Assembly (NCBI RefSeq): GCF_001042595.1
Contig: NZ_AP012326.1
Coordinates: 1,302,001 to 1,366,000 of the forward strand
Source: Bifidobacterium dentium JCM 1195 = DSM 20436
Lineage (GTDB): Bacteria > Actinomycetota > Actinomycetes > Actinomycetales > Bifidobacteriaceae
Length of the DNA: 64,000 bases
Reading direction: 5' to 3'
Below are positions 50,147 through 59,321 of the stretch, piece after piece; position 1 is the first letter of the stretch, and every line of letters begins with the position of its first letter. Below the pieces are notes generated by a model. That model had not been told where the DNA came from and ran no database searches. It saw only the letters and a program-made list of their open reading frames with translations. Position numbers and translations under genes: made by a program.

Positions 50147-51367
50147 ATGGCCAAAATCAAGGTCGAAGGCAAGGTCGTCGAACTCGACGGCGACGAGATG
50201 ACCCGCGTCATCTGGAAGGACATCAAGAATCGTCTGATTCTGCCGTATCTCGATGTGGATCTCGACTATTACGATCTGGGTATCGAGAACCGTGATGCCA
50301 CCGACGATCAGGTGACCATCGACGCGGCCAAGGCGATCCAGCGCGAGCATGTCGGCGTCAAATGCGCCACCATCACACCGGACGAGGCCCGCGTCAAGGA
50401 GTTTGGCCTCAAGAAGATGTGGAAGTCCCCCAACGGCACCATCCGTAATATCCTTGGTGGCACCATCTTCCGCGAGCCGATCGTCATGAGCAACGTGCCG
50501 CGTCTGGTTCCAGGCTGGACCAAGCCGATCGTCGTGGCCCGCCATGCCTTTGGCGACCAGTACAAAGCCACCGATTTCAAGGTGCCAGGGGCCGGTACGC
50601 TCACCGTCACCTTCACCCCGGAAGACGGTTCCGAACCGATTGAGCATGTGGTCTACAACTATGGTGCCGACGGCGGCGTGGCCCAGGTGCAGTACAACGT
50701 CAACGATTCGATCCGCGGTTTCGCACGTGCCTGCTTCAACTATGGCCTGATGCGCGGCTATCCGGTGTACCTATCCACCAAGAACACGATTCTCAAGGCA
50801 TACGATGGTCAGTTCAAGGACATCTTCGCCGAGGTCTTCGAAACGGAGTACAAGGGTAAGTACGAAGCGGCCGGTCTGACTTATGAGCATCGTCTGATCG
50901 ACGATATGGTGGCCAGCTCCCTCAAGTGGCACGGTGGCTATATCTGGGCCTGCAAGAACTATGACGGCGACGTGCAATCCGATTCCGTGGCACAGGGCTT
51001 CGGTTCACTCGGTCTGATGACCTCCGTGCTCATGACCCCCGATGGCCAGACCGTCGAAGCCGAGGCCGCACACGGCACCGTGACCCGTCACTATCGCCGT
51101 TGGCAGAAGGGTGAAAAGACCTCCACCAATCCGATCGCATCCATCTTCGCGTGGACCGGTGGCCTCAAGCACCGTGCGGATCTCGACAATACGCCAGAAG
51201 TCAAGCATTTCGCCGAAACGCTGGAGAAAGTCATCGTCGACACCGTGGAAGGTGGCAAGATGACCAAGGATCTGGCCATGCTGATCGGCCCGGATCAGCC
51301 TTGGCTTGACACCGAAGGCTTCATGGACGCCCTTGACGAGGCACTTGCCGCGGCTCTGACGGCATAG
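50147..51367 (+). CDS. icd: NADP-dependent isocitrate dehydrogenase
   Basis: A 406-residue IDH of the homodimeric type, closer to eukaryotic cytosolic enzymes than to E. coli Icd: [19 protein letters not shown] at the start, [19 protein letters not shown] with the isocitrate-binding Ser and Arg, and [11 protein letters not shown] for the cofactor. It makes 2-oxoglutarate and NADPH, mainly for glutamate synthesis in an organism without a full TCA cycle. CAGGAGG precedes the ATG. It is divergent from guaB3 across 136 bases and ends in a terminator. Confidence 0.96.
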   Translation: MAKIKVEGKVVELDGDEMTRVIWKDIKNRLILPYLDVDLDYYDLGIENRDATDDQVTIDAAKAIQREHVGVKCATITPDEARVKEFGLKKMWKSPNGTIRNILGGTIFREPIVMSNVPRLVPGWTKPIVVARHAFGDQYKATDFKVPGAGTLTVTFTPEDGSEPIEHVVYNYGADGGVAQVQYNVNDSIRGFARACFNYGLMRGYPVYLSTKNTILKAYDGQFKDIFAEVFETEYKGKYEAAGLTYEHRLIDDMVASSLKWHGGYIWACKNYDGDVQSDSVAQGFGSLGLMTSVLMTPDGQTVEAEAAHGTVTRHYRRWQKGEKTSTNPIASIFAWTGGLKHRADLDNTPEVKHFAETLEKVIVDTVEGGKMTKDLAMLIGPDQPWLDTEGFMDALDEALAAALTA

Positions 51368-51399
51368 GAGCCCCCTCCTTCCCCGTTTCATATGTTTAC

Positions 51400-51440
51400 G
51401 GCCTGAATATGTGCGCATTCACGCATATGTTCGGGCCTTT
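51400..51440 (+). terminator. Terminator of icd
   Basis: GGCCTGAATATGTGCG (51400-51415) pairs with CGCATATGTTCGGGCC (51422-51437) with a few wobble positions, followed by TTTTC. It lies 33 bases after the icd stop. Confidence 0.75.
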
Positions 51441-51508
51441 TCGATGACCGGATATTACAATCATGGTCAGCATAGGAATATCAGAGACACCAGCGAAGGA
51501 ACGACGGC

Positions 51509-53038
51509 ATGACATTGCACTGCACGGCTATGGCGAAACGACTGCTCGCATTGACGGTATCGGCGGGGTTGCTCCTGACCATGACCGCCTGTTCGACATC
51601 GGGCGACGACGTCTCGTCGACAACGTCATCCTCCACCAGCGCATCCAGCACGACGGAGGATGGCAATGTCGTGATCTTCGCCCCCTCGGACGGCATCACC
51701 ATCTCGCAGCAAACTCCCTTGAGCAAATGGGAAAAACTGGTGCCGGAGATTGTATCCTCCTTGAAATCCAAAGGCGTAAGCGGCGGGAACATCACCGTCA
51801 AAACCGCTTCGAGCCTAGATAAGCAAAGCCAGAACGTACAGGATTACGTGGTGAATCATGTGACGGGCTCCGCCAAGAAAACGAAGACCACGCTAGTTGT
51901 GGCCCCGGTGGCGAATACCACCGAATCAGACAGGCAATACGGCGATTATGTGAGCCGCGCCATCACCTGGAACGAGGATTCCTCTGATGAGGACGAGCAG
52001 GATTACGCGCAATCCGCGGAACGAATGGTCGCGGCACTGCGACTCGCCCAGGATGAGGGAATGAAGGTGGTACTGATCTCCAACAGCCTACAGGGGTACG
52101 TTCCGGATGCCTTCGTGAAGATGTCCGACGCCGAACAAATCGGTATGCTGCAGGCTCAGAAGCTGGTGAACAAGCTGGCTTTGGATAAGACGAGTTCGGA
52201 TAATCCAAAGCATATCGAGGTGTTGCTTCCCTACGATACGACCGATGAGAACGGTCAGAATGCCGATGCGACTTTCGCGCAATCGGTGTTCAAAGGCATC
52301 TGGAAGGTGCTGAGCCCGTACTTCAAAGACGGCAAAGCCATAAGTCCATCCGGCAAACTGACTGCTTCCAGCACCGATGACGACTGGCGGGAAGTGGCGT
52401 TCGAAGCCACCAAAAGCGATCAGGTCAAGCAGGCGCTGGCCGAACGCCTCGGCATGGATAAGGACAAATCTCGCCATACGCGTATCGACGGCATCATCGC
52501 CTGCAACGACTTCGTGGCGGACTCGGTCATCGCCGAGCTGACGGATTTGGCGTATACCGGTTCGGCGGCGGATGTCAATCCTTCGATCACGATTTCCGGA
52601 ATCATGGACAATATCGCCGGCAAACATGATTTGAAGAAAAAAGCCGTCCCCGATCCCGTCAAGGCCCCGGAGTCAGATGACGATGATGAGTCCACCGACG
52701 ATTCCGGCAAGGACGAATCCATCGACAAGAAGAATGCGCAATGGCCGATCGTCACTGGCTATGGAGCCTATGCGAGTTCCATGCCGAGCATCGTGAACGG
52801 TCAGCAATGGATGACCGCACTGGAGAATCGCAAGGCTTTTGCACAGGATATCGCCGAGGTGTGCGTACGTTTCAACGCGGCGCGGAAGATCAGCGGATTA
52901 CGGTTCGTCGATACCACCACCGTCGGCGGCCAGAAGACGCCCACCATCCAGGAAGACACCTTGGCGGTCAGCGCCTATAATCTGAAAAACACGCTCATCG
53001 AACCGGGATACATCTCACTTGCCGATGCCGGCATGTGA
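51509..53038 (+). CDS. Lipoprotein with sugar-binding-protein-like fold
   Basis: A 509-residue secreted lipoprotein. The signal peptide RLLALTVSAGLLLTMTAC ends in a lipobox with Cys28, followed by a Ser/Thr/Asp-rich spacer (~29-46). The rest has the repeated alternating pattern of a type-1 periplasmic binding protein: VVIFAPSDG, LVVAPVANTTES, VVLISNSLQGY, IDGIIACNDFVADSVI. An acidic insert (~385-410) lies before WPIVTGYGAYAS. Similar proteins bind sugars for ABC importers, but no permease or ATPase is beside it. GAAGGA is 8 bases before ATG 51509. Ligand and partner are unknown. Confidence 0.75.
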   Translation: MTLHCTAMAKRLLALTVSAGLLLTMTACSTSGDDVSSTTSSSTSASSTTEDGNVVIFAPSDGITISQQTPLSKWEKLVPEIVSSLKSKGVSGGNITVKTASSLDKQSQNVQDYVVNHVTGSAKKTKTTLVVAPVANTTESDRQYGDYVSRAITWNEDSSDEDEQDYAQSAERMVAALRLAQDEGMKVVLISNSLQGYVPDAFVKMSDAEQIGMLQAQKLVNKLALDKTSSDNPKHIEVLLPYDTTDENGQNADATFAQSVFKGIWKVLSPYFKDGKAISPSGKLTASSTDDDWREVAFEATKSDQVKQALAERLGMDKDKSRHTRIDGIIACNDFVADSVIAELTDLAYTGSAADVNPSITISGIMDNIAGKHDLKKKAVPDPVKAPESDDDDESTDDSGKDESIDKKNAQWPIVTGYGAYASSMPSIVNGQQWMTALENRKAFAQDIAEVCVRFNAARKISGLRFVDTTTVGGQKTPTIQEDTLAVSAYNLKNTLIEPGYISLADAGM

Positions 53039-53051
53039 CCGATTCCATCGA

Positions 53052-53116
53052 ATCCGTAAGTGGCGCAAGGGCCCGCACCGGAGATTGCGGTGCGGGCCCT
53101 TGCGCCACTTACGGAT
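53052..53116. terminator. 29-bp perfect hairpin between convergent genes
   Basis: Arms at 53052-53080 and 53088-53116 are perfectly complementary over 29 bases with a 7-base loop (GAGATTG). The left arm starts ATCCGTAAGTGG and its core is GGGCCCGCACCG. It lies between the lipoprotein gene and the second acyl-CoA ligase, so it can end both transcripts. The length is unusual for a terminator. Confidence 0.8.
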
Positions 53117-53125
53117 GATAGGAGC

Positions 53126-54937
53126 CTACTTTTTCGGCACGTAGATCACGGTGTCAATCAGCGATCTATAGTGTTCGACGACTGCTTGACGACGTGCCTT
53201 CATGCTCGGTGTGACCAAGCCGTTCCCCTCGGTGAACTCATCGGGCACAATCTCGAACTTTCGGATGGATTCGGCACGAGATACCAGTTCGTTGGCTTTA
53301 TTGACGGCACGTTCCACCTCAGCCCGCACGATCGGGTTCTTCGTGGCCTCCTCAAGATTCTCCACACGTTCAGCGCCTTGCGATTCAAGCCACAGATTCG
53401 TCTCCGCCAGGTCAAGGGAGATAATGGATGCAATGAACGGCTTACGGTCACCTATCACCACACACTGACTCACCACTGGAGAAGTCATGATGGAAGCTTC
53501 CATCTCGCTTGGGGAGACGTTCTTGCCACCTGCGGTGATGATGAGATCCTTTTTGCGTCCGACAATGGACACGAACCCGTCATCGTCGATGGATCCGAGG
53601 TCACCGGTGTGCAGCCACCCATCGACGATCTGCTGCTCGGTAACGTCCGGATGGTTATGGTATCCCACGCATACGGCCGGGCTCTTGATACAGAGTTCGC
53701 CCGTCTCGTCGACGCCCATGGTCACGCCTTGCAATGGCAGACCGATGGTGCCGATCTTATAGCCGACCGTTGGATTCACGCTGGAGGGAGCGCAGGTTTC
53801 GGTCATGCCGTATCCTTCGAGCAAAGGCAGTCCCACGCCATTGAAGAAGTGCGCGATGGAGGAGTCGAGCGGCGCGCCGCCGGAAACTGCGTATTCCACA
53901 TGTCCACCGAACACATCCATGATCGACGAATAGACAAGCTTGTCGTACAGCGCATGCTTCATACCAAGCGCCAACGGAATGCCCTCGCCTGACTGCTGGG
54001 CGTAGGACCAGTCGCGCGCCACTTGAGTGGCGCCTGCGAATACACGGCCCTTAAGGCCGGAACCGGCCTTTTGCGAGGCCGCATTGTAGATTTTTTCGAA
54101 GATCCGTGGCACGGCTAGGATGAATGTCGGTTTGAATGCCTGGAAATCGGCCAAGATGGTTTTGAGATTGCCAGACAAGCCCAGTGAAACATTGCCGGCG
54201 AAGCAGAAGAACTGCATATAGCGAGCGAACACGTGGGCCAACGGCAGGAACAGCAGCAGTCGACGATTTGGCTTCATGGCGATGTCAGGCATGGAATTGA
54301 CACCGGAATAGGTGATGAACACGAAGTTCGCGTGGGAGAGCTCGATGCCTTTGGGCGTTCCCGTGGAGCCGGAAGTATATACGATGGTCGCTAGGTCGGA
54401 ACCTTTGACGGCATGTTCGCGTTCATAGAATTCCGCATCGGATACGGAGCGGCCGTATTCGATGATGGTATCGATCGCACCGAACCGAATCACATAGACG
54501 TCGCCCAGATCAGGACATTGCGCACGAACCGATTCGATTTTGTCCCGCTGGCCGTCATCTTCGGCAAAGGCCATCTTGACCTTCGAATCGTTGAAAATCA
54601 TCGTGACCTGTGCCGGTGAATTCGTCTCATATACGGGCACGGTAAGCGCGCCAATGGACATGATGGCCAAATCGAGCGCCGTCCATTGCCAGCAGGTATG
54701 CGCAGTGATGGATACCGAGTCGCCTGGCATGATGCCGCGTGCGATCAGGCCTTTTGCAATGGCTATGACCTTGGCTTGGAATTCGGCCGCGCTGAAGGAC
54801 GACCACTCCCCTGCCTCGTTCTTATATTCGATCAGAGAATCGTTCGGCGCGCGCCTTACACGCTCCTCGAGAACCGAAAAGACGTTCTTGTCGGCATCGA
54901 TCGACTGTTCCAAAGGACGCGTGTATTCCTTATACAT
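53126..54937 (-). CDS. Long-chain acyl-CoA ligase (AMP-forming), second copy
   Basis: A 603-residue adenylating enzyme with YTSGSTGTPKGIELSH, EGYGMTETCAPS, GWLHTGDLGSIDDDGF and [19 protein letters not shown]. It lacks the extra C-terminal tail of the ligase at 45969-48017 and ends near the catalytic Lys region (NGLVTPSMKARR). It should activate a fatty acid to its CoA ester. GAGGAGAATAGCGTC precedes the ATG. Monocistronic by context, with a strong hairpin at the 3' side. Confidence 0.9.
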   Translation of the reverse strand: MYKEYTRPLEQSIDADKNVFSVLEERVRRAPNDSLIEYKNEAGEWSSFSAAEFQAKVIAIAKGLIARGIMPGDSVSITAHTCWQWTALDLAIMSIGALTVPVYETNSPAQVTMIFNDSKVKMAFAEDDGQRDKIESVRAQCPDLGDVYVIRFGAIDTIIEYGRSVSDAEFYEREHAVKGSDLATIVYTSGSTGTPKGIELSHANFVFITYSGVNSMPDIAMKPNRRLLLFLPLAHVFARYMQFFCFAGNVSLGLSGNLKTILADFQAFKPTFILAVPRIFEKIYNAASQKAGSGLKGRVFAGATQVARDWSYAQQSGEGIPLALGMKHALYDKLVYSSIMDVFGGHVEYAVSGGAPLDSSIAHFFNGVGLPLLEGYGMTETCAPSSVNPTVGYKIGTIGLPLQGVTMGVDETGELCIKSPAVCVGYHNHPDVTEQQIVDGWLHTGDLGSIDDDGFVSIVGRKKDLIITAGGKNVSPSEMEASIMTSPVVSQCVVIGDRKPFIASIISLDLAETNLWLESQGAERVENLEEATKNPIVRAEVERAVNKANELVSRAESIRKFEIVPDEFTEGNGLVTPSMKARRQAVVEHYRSLIDTVIYVPKK

Positions 54938-55038
54938 GACGCTATTCTCCTCAATGCATGAACCTACAAATATGCATCATAGTCGAGCCGATCATATTAC
55001 TCGGAATTCGCCACACTCCTTCGGCTTCTTCACCGGTG

Positions 55039-55692
55039 TCACCCATCTGGTTTCAGCGCGATCGTCACTGCCCTAACTTTCCCCTCCGGATCGGTATAAC
55101 CGTGATCCGCACCCTTGAGCCCCCAGTGCAGGCAGACATCCGCGCAATGGTCGGAAGAACCTTCGACGTGCGCAAAGATACGCCCGCCTTTGACCATTGT
55201 TCCGACGGGGAGATCGGTGGTGGCCGGCTCGAAGGTGGAAGTCAGCTCCCCGTGCAGCGTACCGTGACGTATGGTGACCACTGATTTGCCTGCCACGCTT
55301 CCCGCAAAGGCAATCATGCCGTCCGCTGGCGCAAGGAGTTCTTCGCCTTCCTCCACGTTGAGATCGATTCCCCGATGCCCTGAGAGCCATTGTTTTTCAG
55401 GTGCTTGGTATCGCTTCATTATGCTGGCGTCCGACACGGGCCAACGCATGAGTGCGCTGCACTCGCCGCTCGAATATGATGTCGTGTTCGATGTCGAAGC
55501 CTGCGATGGCCGTACCATCATGCAGCAGATGATCAGCGCCGCGATCGTGGTGATCAGGCAGGAGATGATCGCCCGTCTGCCTTGCCGCTCGCAATCGTTG
55601 CGATCAGTGTCGCATTGGTATCGGTATCGTCGGATTCTACGCTGGTATTCCCGTTCGTTCACCATGGCTCCTTTGCCGTTTTCTGCCAGCAT
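55039..55692 (-). CDS. M23 family metallopeptidase, membrane anchored
   Basis: A 217-residue protein. A basic head is followed by one hydrophobic segment (CLITTIAALIICCMMV) that is a signal anchor, then a secreted M23 (LytM-like) domain with HRGIDLNVEEG and LHWGLKGAD, which give the zinc ligands. Typical substrates are peptidoglycan cross-bridges, but a regulatory role is possible. Start ambiguous: ATG 55692 has AAAGGG about 5 bases before, and ATG 55665 (MVNERE) has AAAGGAG upstream. It is divergent from the HTH-like gene across ~100 bases that carry the DnaA-box repeat. Confidence 0.82.
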   Translation of the reverse strand: MLAENGKGAMVNEREYQRRIRRYRYQCDTDRNDCERQGRRAIISCLITTIAALIICCMMVRPSQASTSNTTSYSSGECSALMRWPVSDASIMKRYQAPEKQWLSGHRGIDLNVEEGEELLAPADGMIAFAGSVAGKSVVTIRHGTLHGELTSTFEPATTDLPVGTMVKGGRIFAHVEGSSDHCADVCLHWGLKGADHGYTDPEGKVRAVTIALKPDG

Positions 55693-55717
55693 GAGGACCC
55701 TTTATCTTCCCCGTCAA

Positions 55718-55776
55718 GTCGAAACGGAGGTTGTGGTCGGAGGACGGTGGTTATCCACAGGCTCCGGGCGTGTCGC
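55718..55776. repeat. 58-base noncoding repeat, copy A (DnaA-box core)
   Basis: GTCGAAACGG, then TTGTGGTCG, AGGACG, the DnaA-box sequence TTATCCACA (55751-55759) and GGCTC...GCGTGTCGC occur here and again at 62792-62848 in the same order. By hand I align 50 of 57 positions as identical with one 2-base gap. Copy A lies between the M23 gene and the HTH-like gene. Confidence 0.7.
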
Positions 55777-55793
55777 AACCTACGATGGAAGGC

Positions 55794-56171
55794 ATGAGCG
55801 ACAATACCACGCAACGTAAGGCCCTACGGCAGCTGGAAGATGAACCGGCCGATGAACGGATCGCCTACTATCGCAAACCGTTCATGGTGCTATGGGCCGC
55901 CGTGCAGGAAGCCTCGAGCGAATTGCAGGACGATTATTCGCTCTCCCCTGAACTATCACAGCTATGGGTCGCCGAACGCATCCGCCAGGTGGCGGATTCA
56001 CTGGTGGACCGCTTGGCTGAAACGGCGATTGCCCACGGGGAATCCAAATCGAACGTGGCGCGCGCGGCGGGCGCCAGCCCCGCGAACGCATTGCGTCGTT
56101 TCCCCCGCCTTCGTGAAGGCGAAGGGCGTGAGCGTACGCTTATCGATGAGGTATTGGATTCACTGGAATGA
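55794..56171 (+). CDS. Small HTH-like protein
   Basis: A 125-residue protein, rich in Glu and Arg. The C-terminal part (SKSNVARAAGASPANALRRF, residues ~83-102) reads as a helix-turn-helix with an Ala-Gly turn; the N-terminal ~60 residues look helical (KPFMVLWAAVQEASSEL). I place the start at ATG 55794 (MSDNTT), with GGAAGG just before it; ATG 55785 is in the same frame. It is followed by a terminator shared with the tRNA gene. A DNA-binding regulator is plausible; its target is unknown. Confidence 0.65.
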   Translation: MSDNTTQRKALRQLEDEPADERIAYYRKPFMVLWAAVQEASSELQDDYSLSPELSQLWVAERIRQVADSLVDRLAETAIAHGESKSNVARAAGASPANALRRFPRLREGEGRERTLIDEVLDSLE

Positions 56172-56173
56172 CA

Positions 56174-56199
56174 AAAGCCCTCAGTATTTCGAGGGCTTT
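56174..56199. terminator. Terminator between the HTH-like gene and tRNA-Asn
   Basis: AAAGCCCTC (56174-56182) pairs with GAGGGCTTT (56191-56199). It sits 3 bases after the HTH-like stop and 5 bases past the 3' end of the convergent tRNA-Asn, so it may serve both. Confidence 0.75.
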
Positions 56200-56203
56200 C
56201 CTA

Positions 56204-56279
<76 letters not shown>

Positions 56280-56301
56280 ATGCGCTGTGCACAAGATGAA
56301 G

Positions 56302-56329
56302 ATGATACTCCGGAATGGTGCTACTGCAA
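56302..56329 (-). promoter_or_regulatory. Promoter of tRNA-Asn
   Basis: On the minus strand TTGCAG (56329-56324), a 16-base spacer and TATCAT (56307-56302) precede the tRNA by 22 bases, a reasonable housekeeping promoter just after tsaD. Confidence 0.55.
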
Positions 56330-56341
56330 AACCTCAGCGTG

Positions 56342-57385
56342 TCACATGGAAATTCTGGTTAAAGGCATGGCGGAGTCGATCGGAAAATCCGGAGCGGACG
56401 GCTTGACTCCCGCTTCGACCAGATTGACACCCAACATGGCCACCATCGCACCGTTGTCGGTACATAGTTTGATACGGGGAACACGAACCTCGACCCCCCG
56501 TTCCTTGCCGACTTCCAACAGTTTGGCACGCAACTGGGAGTTCGCGGAAAAACCACCGCCGACAATCAGTGTGCCGGAATCATACTGTTCACAGCCTCGC
56601 ATGGCTTTTTCGGCAAGCACGGTGGCAACGGAGTCGGCCAGCGAAGCGCACACGTCGTCGACGGGAATCTCAAGACCTGCGGTCTGACGCTGTTCAATCC
56701 AACGTGCGACGGCGGTCTTGACCCCGGAGAAACTGAAGTCGTATGGGTGTTGCCTTCCGGCTTTGCCTTGGGTGAGTCCCTGCGGCACCTTGATGGCATG
56801 TGGGTCGCCCGACTGGGCGTGACGGTCGATATGCGGGCCTCCCGGATAGGGGAAACCGAGCAGTCGTGCCACTTTGTCGAAGCATTCGCCGGCGGCATCG
56901 TCAAGGGTGGTACCGACCACATCGATGTGCCGGGCCACATCTTCAACGTGCAGCAGCGAAGTGTGGCCGCCGGACACGATCAGCGCAAGCGTGTCCTTGG
57001 GAAACGGGCCGAACTGCAGTTGGGTGACGGCGATATGCCCAATGACATGATTGATGCCATAGATCGGCTTGTTCGCGGCCCAAGCCAGCGCTTTCGCCCC
57101 GGAAACGCCGACGGCGAGGCAACCGGCAAGACCAGGGCCCGCGGATACGGCGATGGCGTCGATGTCGGACAGCGTCATATCGGCGTCGGCCAGAGCCTTC
57201 GACACGCATGGTACGAAAGCTTCGGCATGCGCCCGTGAGGCGATTTCCGGAATCACACCGCCGTAGCGCGCATGGTCGTCCATGGATGAGGCCACGACGT
57301 TGGAAATCAGCGTTCTGCCCTGCACTACGGCCGCAGCGGTTTCATCGCAAGTGGATTCGATACCGAGTACGATTGGTTCGCTCAT
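56342..57385 (-). CDS. tsaD: TsaD, tRNA threonylcarbamoyladenosine transferase
   Basis: A 347-residue ASKHA-fold protein with GIESTCDETA at the start, the metal site SRAHAEAF...NHVIGH, and GGFSANSQLR. With TsaB and TsaE it transfers the threonylcarbamoyl group to A37 of ANN-decoding tRNAs, giving t6A. TsaB and TsaE lie in the same gene series; TsaC, which makes the donor, does not. GGAGTGTCCAACCA precedes the ATG. Confidence 0.96.
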   Translation of the reverse strand: MSEPIVLGIESTCDETAAAVVQGRTLISNVVASSMDDHARYGGVIPEIASRAHAEAFVPCVSKALADADMTLSDIDAIAVSAGPGLAGCLAVGVSGAKALAWAANKPIYGINHVIGHIAVTQLQFGPFPKDTLALIVSGGHTSLLHVEDVARHIDVVGTTLDDAAGECFDKVARLLGFPYPGGPHIDRHAQSGDPHAIKVPQGLTQGKAGRQHPYDFSFSGVKTAVARWIEQRQTAGLEIPVDDVCASLADSVATVLAEKAMRGCEQYDSGTLIVGGGFSANSQLRAKLLEVGKERGVEVRVPRIKLCTDNGAMVAMLGVNLVEAGVKPSAPDFPIDSAMPLTRISM

Positions 57386-57400
57386 TGGTTGGACACTCCG

Positions 57401-57898
57401 TTAGTTCTGTGGTTGGAAGCCGATGGTTCGTGGCTCAAGATCGAGGCTCATGGTGTAGGCATCGATTCCTTCGGGCTGGTAATACCGTTTGCGCAGACCC
57501 ATCCTGATGAAACCGAAACGTTCATATAATCCCAATGCCGGCACATTGTCGACGCGCACCTCCAAGAGCATGCGTTTCGCGCCCTGCCGTTTGGCCGATT
57601 CGATCAAGGATTGCAGGAGCATCGCCGCAATTCCCCTGCGCTGAAACGACCTGCCGACGCCGATGGTCATGATCTCCGCATCATCACCGTCATACCAGAA
57701 GCCGGCATAGCCGCGAACGATCGGAATCCCATCGTCATCTGACGGTTCAATATCCAACAGGTAAGTACGTGCCGGCGCATTGAGTTCCTGCCGGACCGAA
57801 TGTTCGCTCCAGGCGCCGTGACCGAACAGATCAGCCTCCAGTGCGACGATCTGTCTGATGGCCGCATCTTGTTCAACCTGCGTATGATCGACAATCAT
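57401..57898 (-). CDS. rimI: RimI-like N-acetyltransferase
   Basis: A 165-residue GNAT acetyltransferase. The acetyl-CoA loop reads VGRSFQRRGIAAMLL and the C-terminal LEVRVDNVPALGLYERFGF is typical of RimI. In E. coli RimI acetylates ribosomal protein S18; in actinobacteria the gene is often next to tsaB and tsaD, and its substrate may be broader. I start at ATG 57898 (MIVDHT) with GGAGTGAT upstream and reject the frame to 58078, which lies in tsaB. Confidence 0.88.
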   Translation of the reverse strand: MIVDHTQVEQDAAIRQIVALEADLFGHGAWSEHSVRQELNAPARTYLLDIEPSDDDGIPIVRGYAGFWYDGDDAEIMTIGVGRSFQRRGIAAMLLQSLIESAKRQGAKRMLLEVRVDNVPALGLYERFGFIRMGLRKRYYQPEGIDAYTMSLDLEPRTIGFQPQN

Positions 57899-57908
57899 AT
57901 TCGCTGCA

Positions 57909-58676
57909 TCACTCCGTTTTATCGGCACCGGCATGGTTGAGCACATGCTTGAGCGGATTCGGTACGGATACGTCAGGACGTCGAAGATACAGCGGTTCAA
58001 CGGGAACGGGACGGGCCAGCGACTCGTCGGATGTGGCGAATGAGGCGAACCGTTCCAATCCGTAGGCTCCTTTATCAAGCAGCGTATCGTCGGACACGGA
58101 GCCGAGCGCAGCCAGCGAATCCCATGTCATAGCGTATTTCGAAGCGCCATGGCCTACAACGTCGACCACATACCGTACGTTCGGACGATCCGCTCGTAGC
58201 AGTTCAACCGCGGCATCGACCCGTCGCACGATGGATTGCGGATAGTCGATGTCCATGCCGACCAATGTTCGGGGCATGGCGCTCCCCCGTGCCGAATCCA
58301 TCAGCATGAAGTACAGTTGCCGACGACGGGCATCGTTGATTGCAAGCGTCAGATGGCACGCGTCATCACTGGCGTATTCATCGACCAGTTGCGTTTGCGG
58401 TGAAAGCGCATCCTGTCCCACCAGTTCGGCTCCGGTGGCGAATGCCAGCGCCTTGGCTGCTACGATGCCCGCTCGGAGTCCCGTGAACGGCGCCGGGCCA
58501 ATGCCTACCACGATGCGCTCGATATCCGTGGGTCTGAGTCCCGCCTGTTCGACGGCATGGGCGATGTTCACCTGCAGTTTCTCGACATGCGTACGTGAAT
58601 CGGTCTCCACTATGGGCTCATGCCCGACCACGCCGACCGTGGAACCGTACGAGGTGTCAATCACCAGTGTCTGCAT
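57909..58676 (-). CDS. tsaB: TsaB, tRNA t6A synthesis protein
   Basis: A 255-residue TsaB of the ASKHA fold: LVIDTSYGSTVGVV, THVEKLQVNIAHAVEQAG and GPAPFTGLRAGIVAAKALAF are the family segments. It forms a complex with TsaD and is needed for t6A. AAGGAGTTCTTGAAA precedes ATG 58676; the longer frame to 58742 is rejected. It begins 69 bases after tsaE. Confidence 0.92.
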   Translation of the reverse strand: MQTLVIDTSYGSTVGVVGHEPIVETDSRTHVEKLQVNIAHAVEQAGLRPTDIERIVVGIGPAPFTGLRAGIVAAKALAFATGAELVGQDALSPQTQLVDEYASDDACHLTLAINDARRRQLYFMLMDSARGSAMPRTLVGMDIDYPQSIVRRVDAAVELLRADRPNVRYVVDVVGHGASKYAMTWDSLAALGSVSDDTLLDKGAYGLERFASFATSDESLARPVPVEPLYLRRPDVSVPNPLKHVLNHAGADKTE

Positions 58677-58745
58677 TTTCAAGAACTCCTTGTGCCAAAC
58701 CTCTAGATACTGTACAACCGACGCTAGAAGCGGCCAAAACAACGA

Positions 58746-59321
58746 TCAGCGGGATCCGTTTGCGAAATCGAAGCCACTCCAGGCCGCGCCGATCGGAATC
58801 ATGGTGATGATGCGCACGCCATCGCCGGTCAGTTCCCTGTCATCCCCCGCCGTGTCGACATCGATCGGTCTGTCGATATGGATTTCCAACCGTTCCGGCG
58901 CAAGGGCCGCAGCCATCTGCTCGCCCCACTCCATAAGAATTACCGTATTATCGCTTGGATCCTCCAACTCCTCATCCAGTCCCAGAGATTCGAGCTCATC
59001 CAGCAGCCGGCCCACGGCATCCTGTCCGGGAGCGTAGGCATTGCCTCCAAGACGATAGGCGTCAACGTGCACCAGATGTGCAGAAGACCCATCGGAGAAG
59101 CGTCCCTCAAGCTCGCGTGCAATGGTGAATGTCGGAGACACGATGGGCTCCGTGATGCCGAGCCCCGCGCCGAAACCTTGCGCGAATGTGGTTTTGCCGG
59201 CACCAAGCGGCCCGGAAAGCAGCACCACATCCCCTCCGTGGGTCAGTTTTGACAATCGTTCGCCGATTGCGCGCATATCGTCGCCGGTCTCGACCATCAT
59301 AGTGATGCCGTTACTGTTCAT
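58746..59321 (-). CDS. tsaE: TsaE, tRNA t6A synthesis ATPase
   Basis: A 191-residue P-loop ATPase with GPLGAGKTTFAQG, SPTFTIARE and HVDAYRLGG, the usual TsaE motifs. It binds the TsaB-TsaD complex and resets it. The C-terminal part, after MEWGEQ, is about 40 residues longer than in E. coli. The ATG overlaps the holA stop (ATGA), so its translation is coupled to holA. Confidence 0.93.
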   Translation of the reverse strand: MNSNGITMMVETGDDMRAIGERLSKLTHGGDVVLLSGPLGAGKTTFAQGFGAGLGITEPIVSPTFTIARELEGRFSDGSSAHLVHVDAYRLGGNAYAPGQDAVGRLLDELESLGLDEELEDPSDNTVILMEWGEQMAAALAPERLEIHIDRPIDVDTAGDDRELTGDGVRIITMIPIGAAWSGFDFANGSR

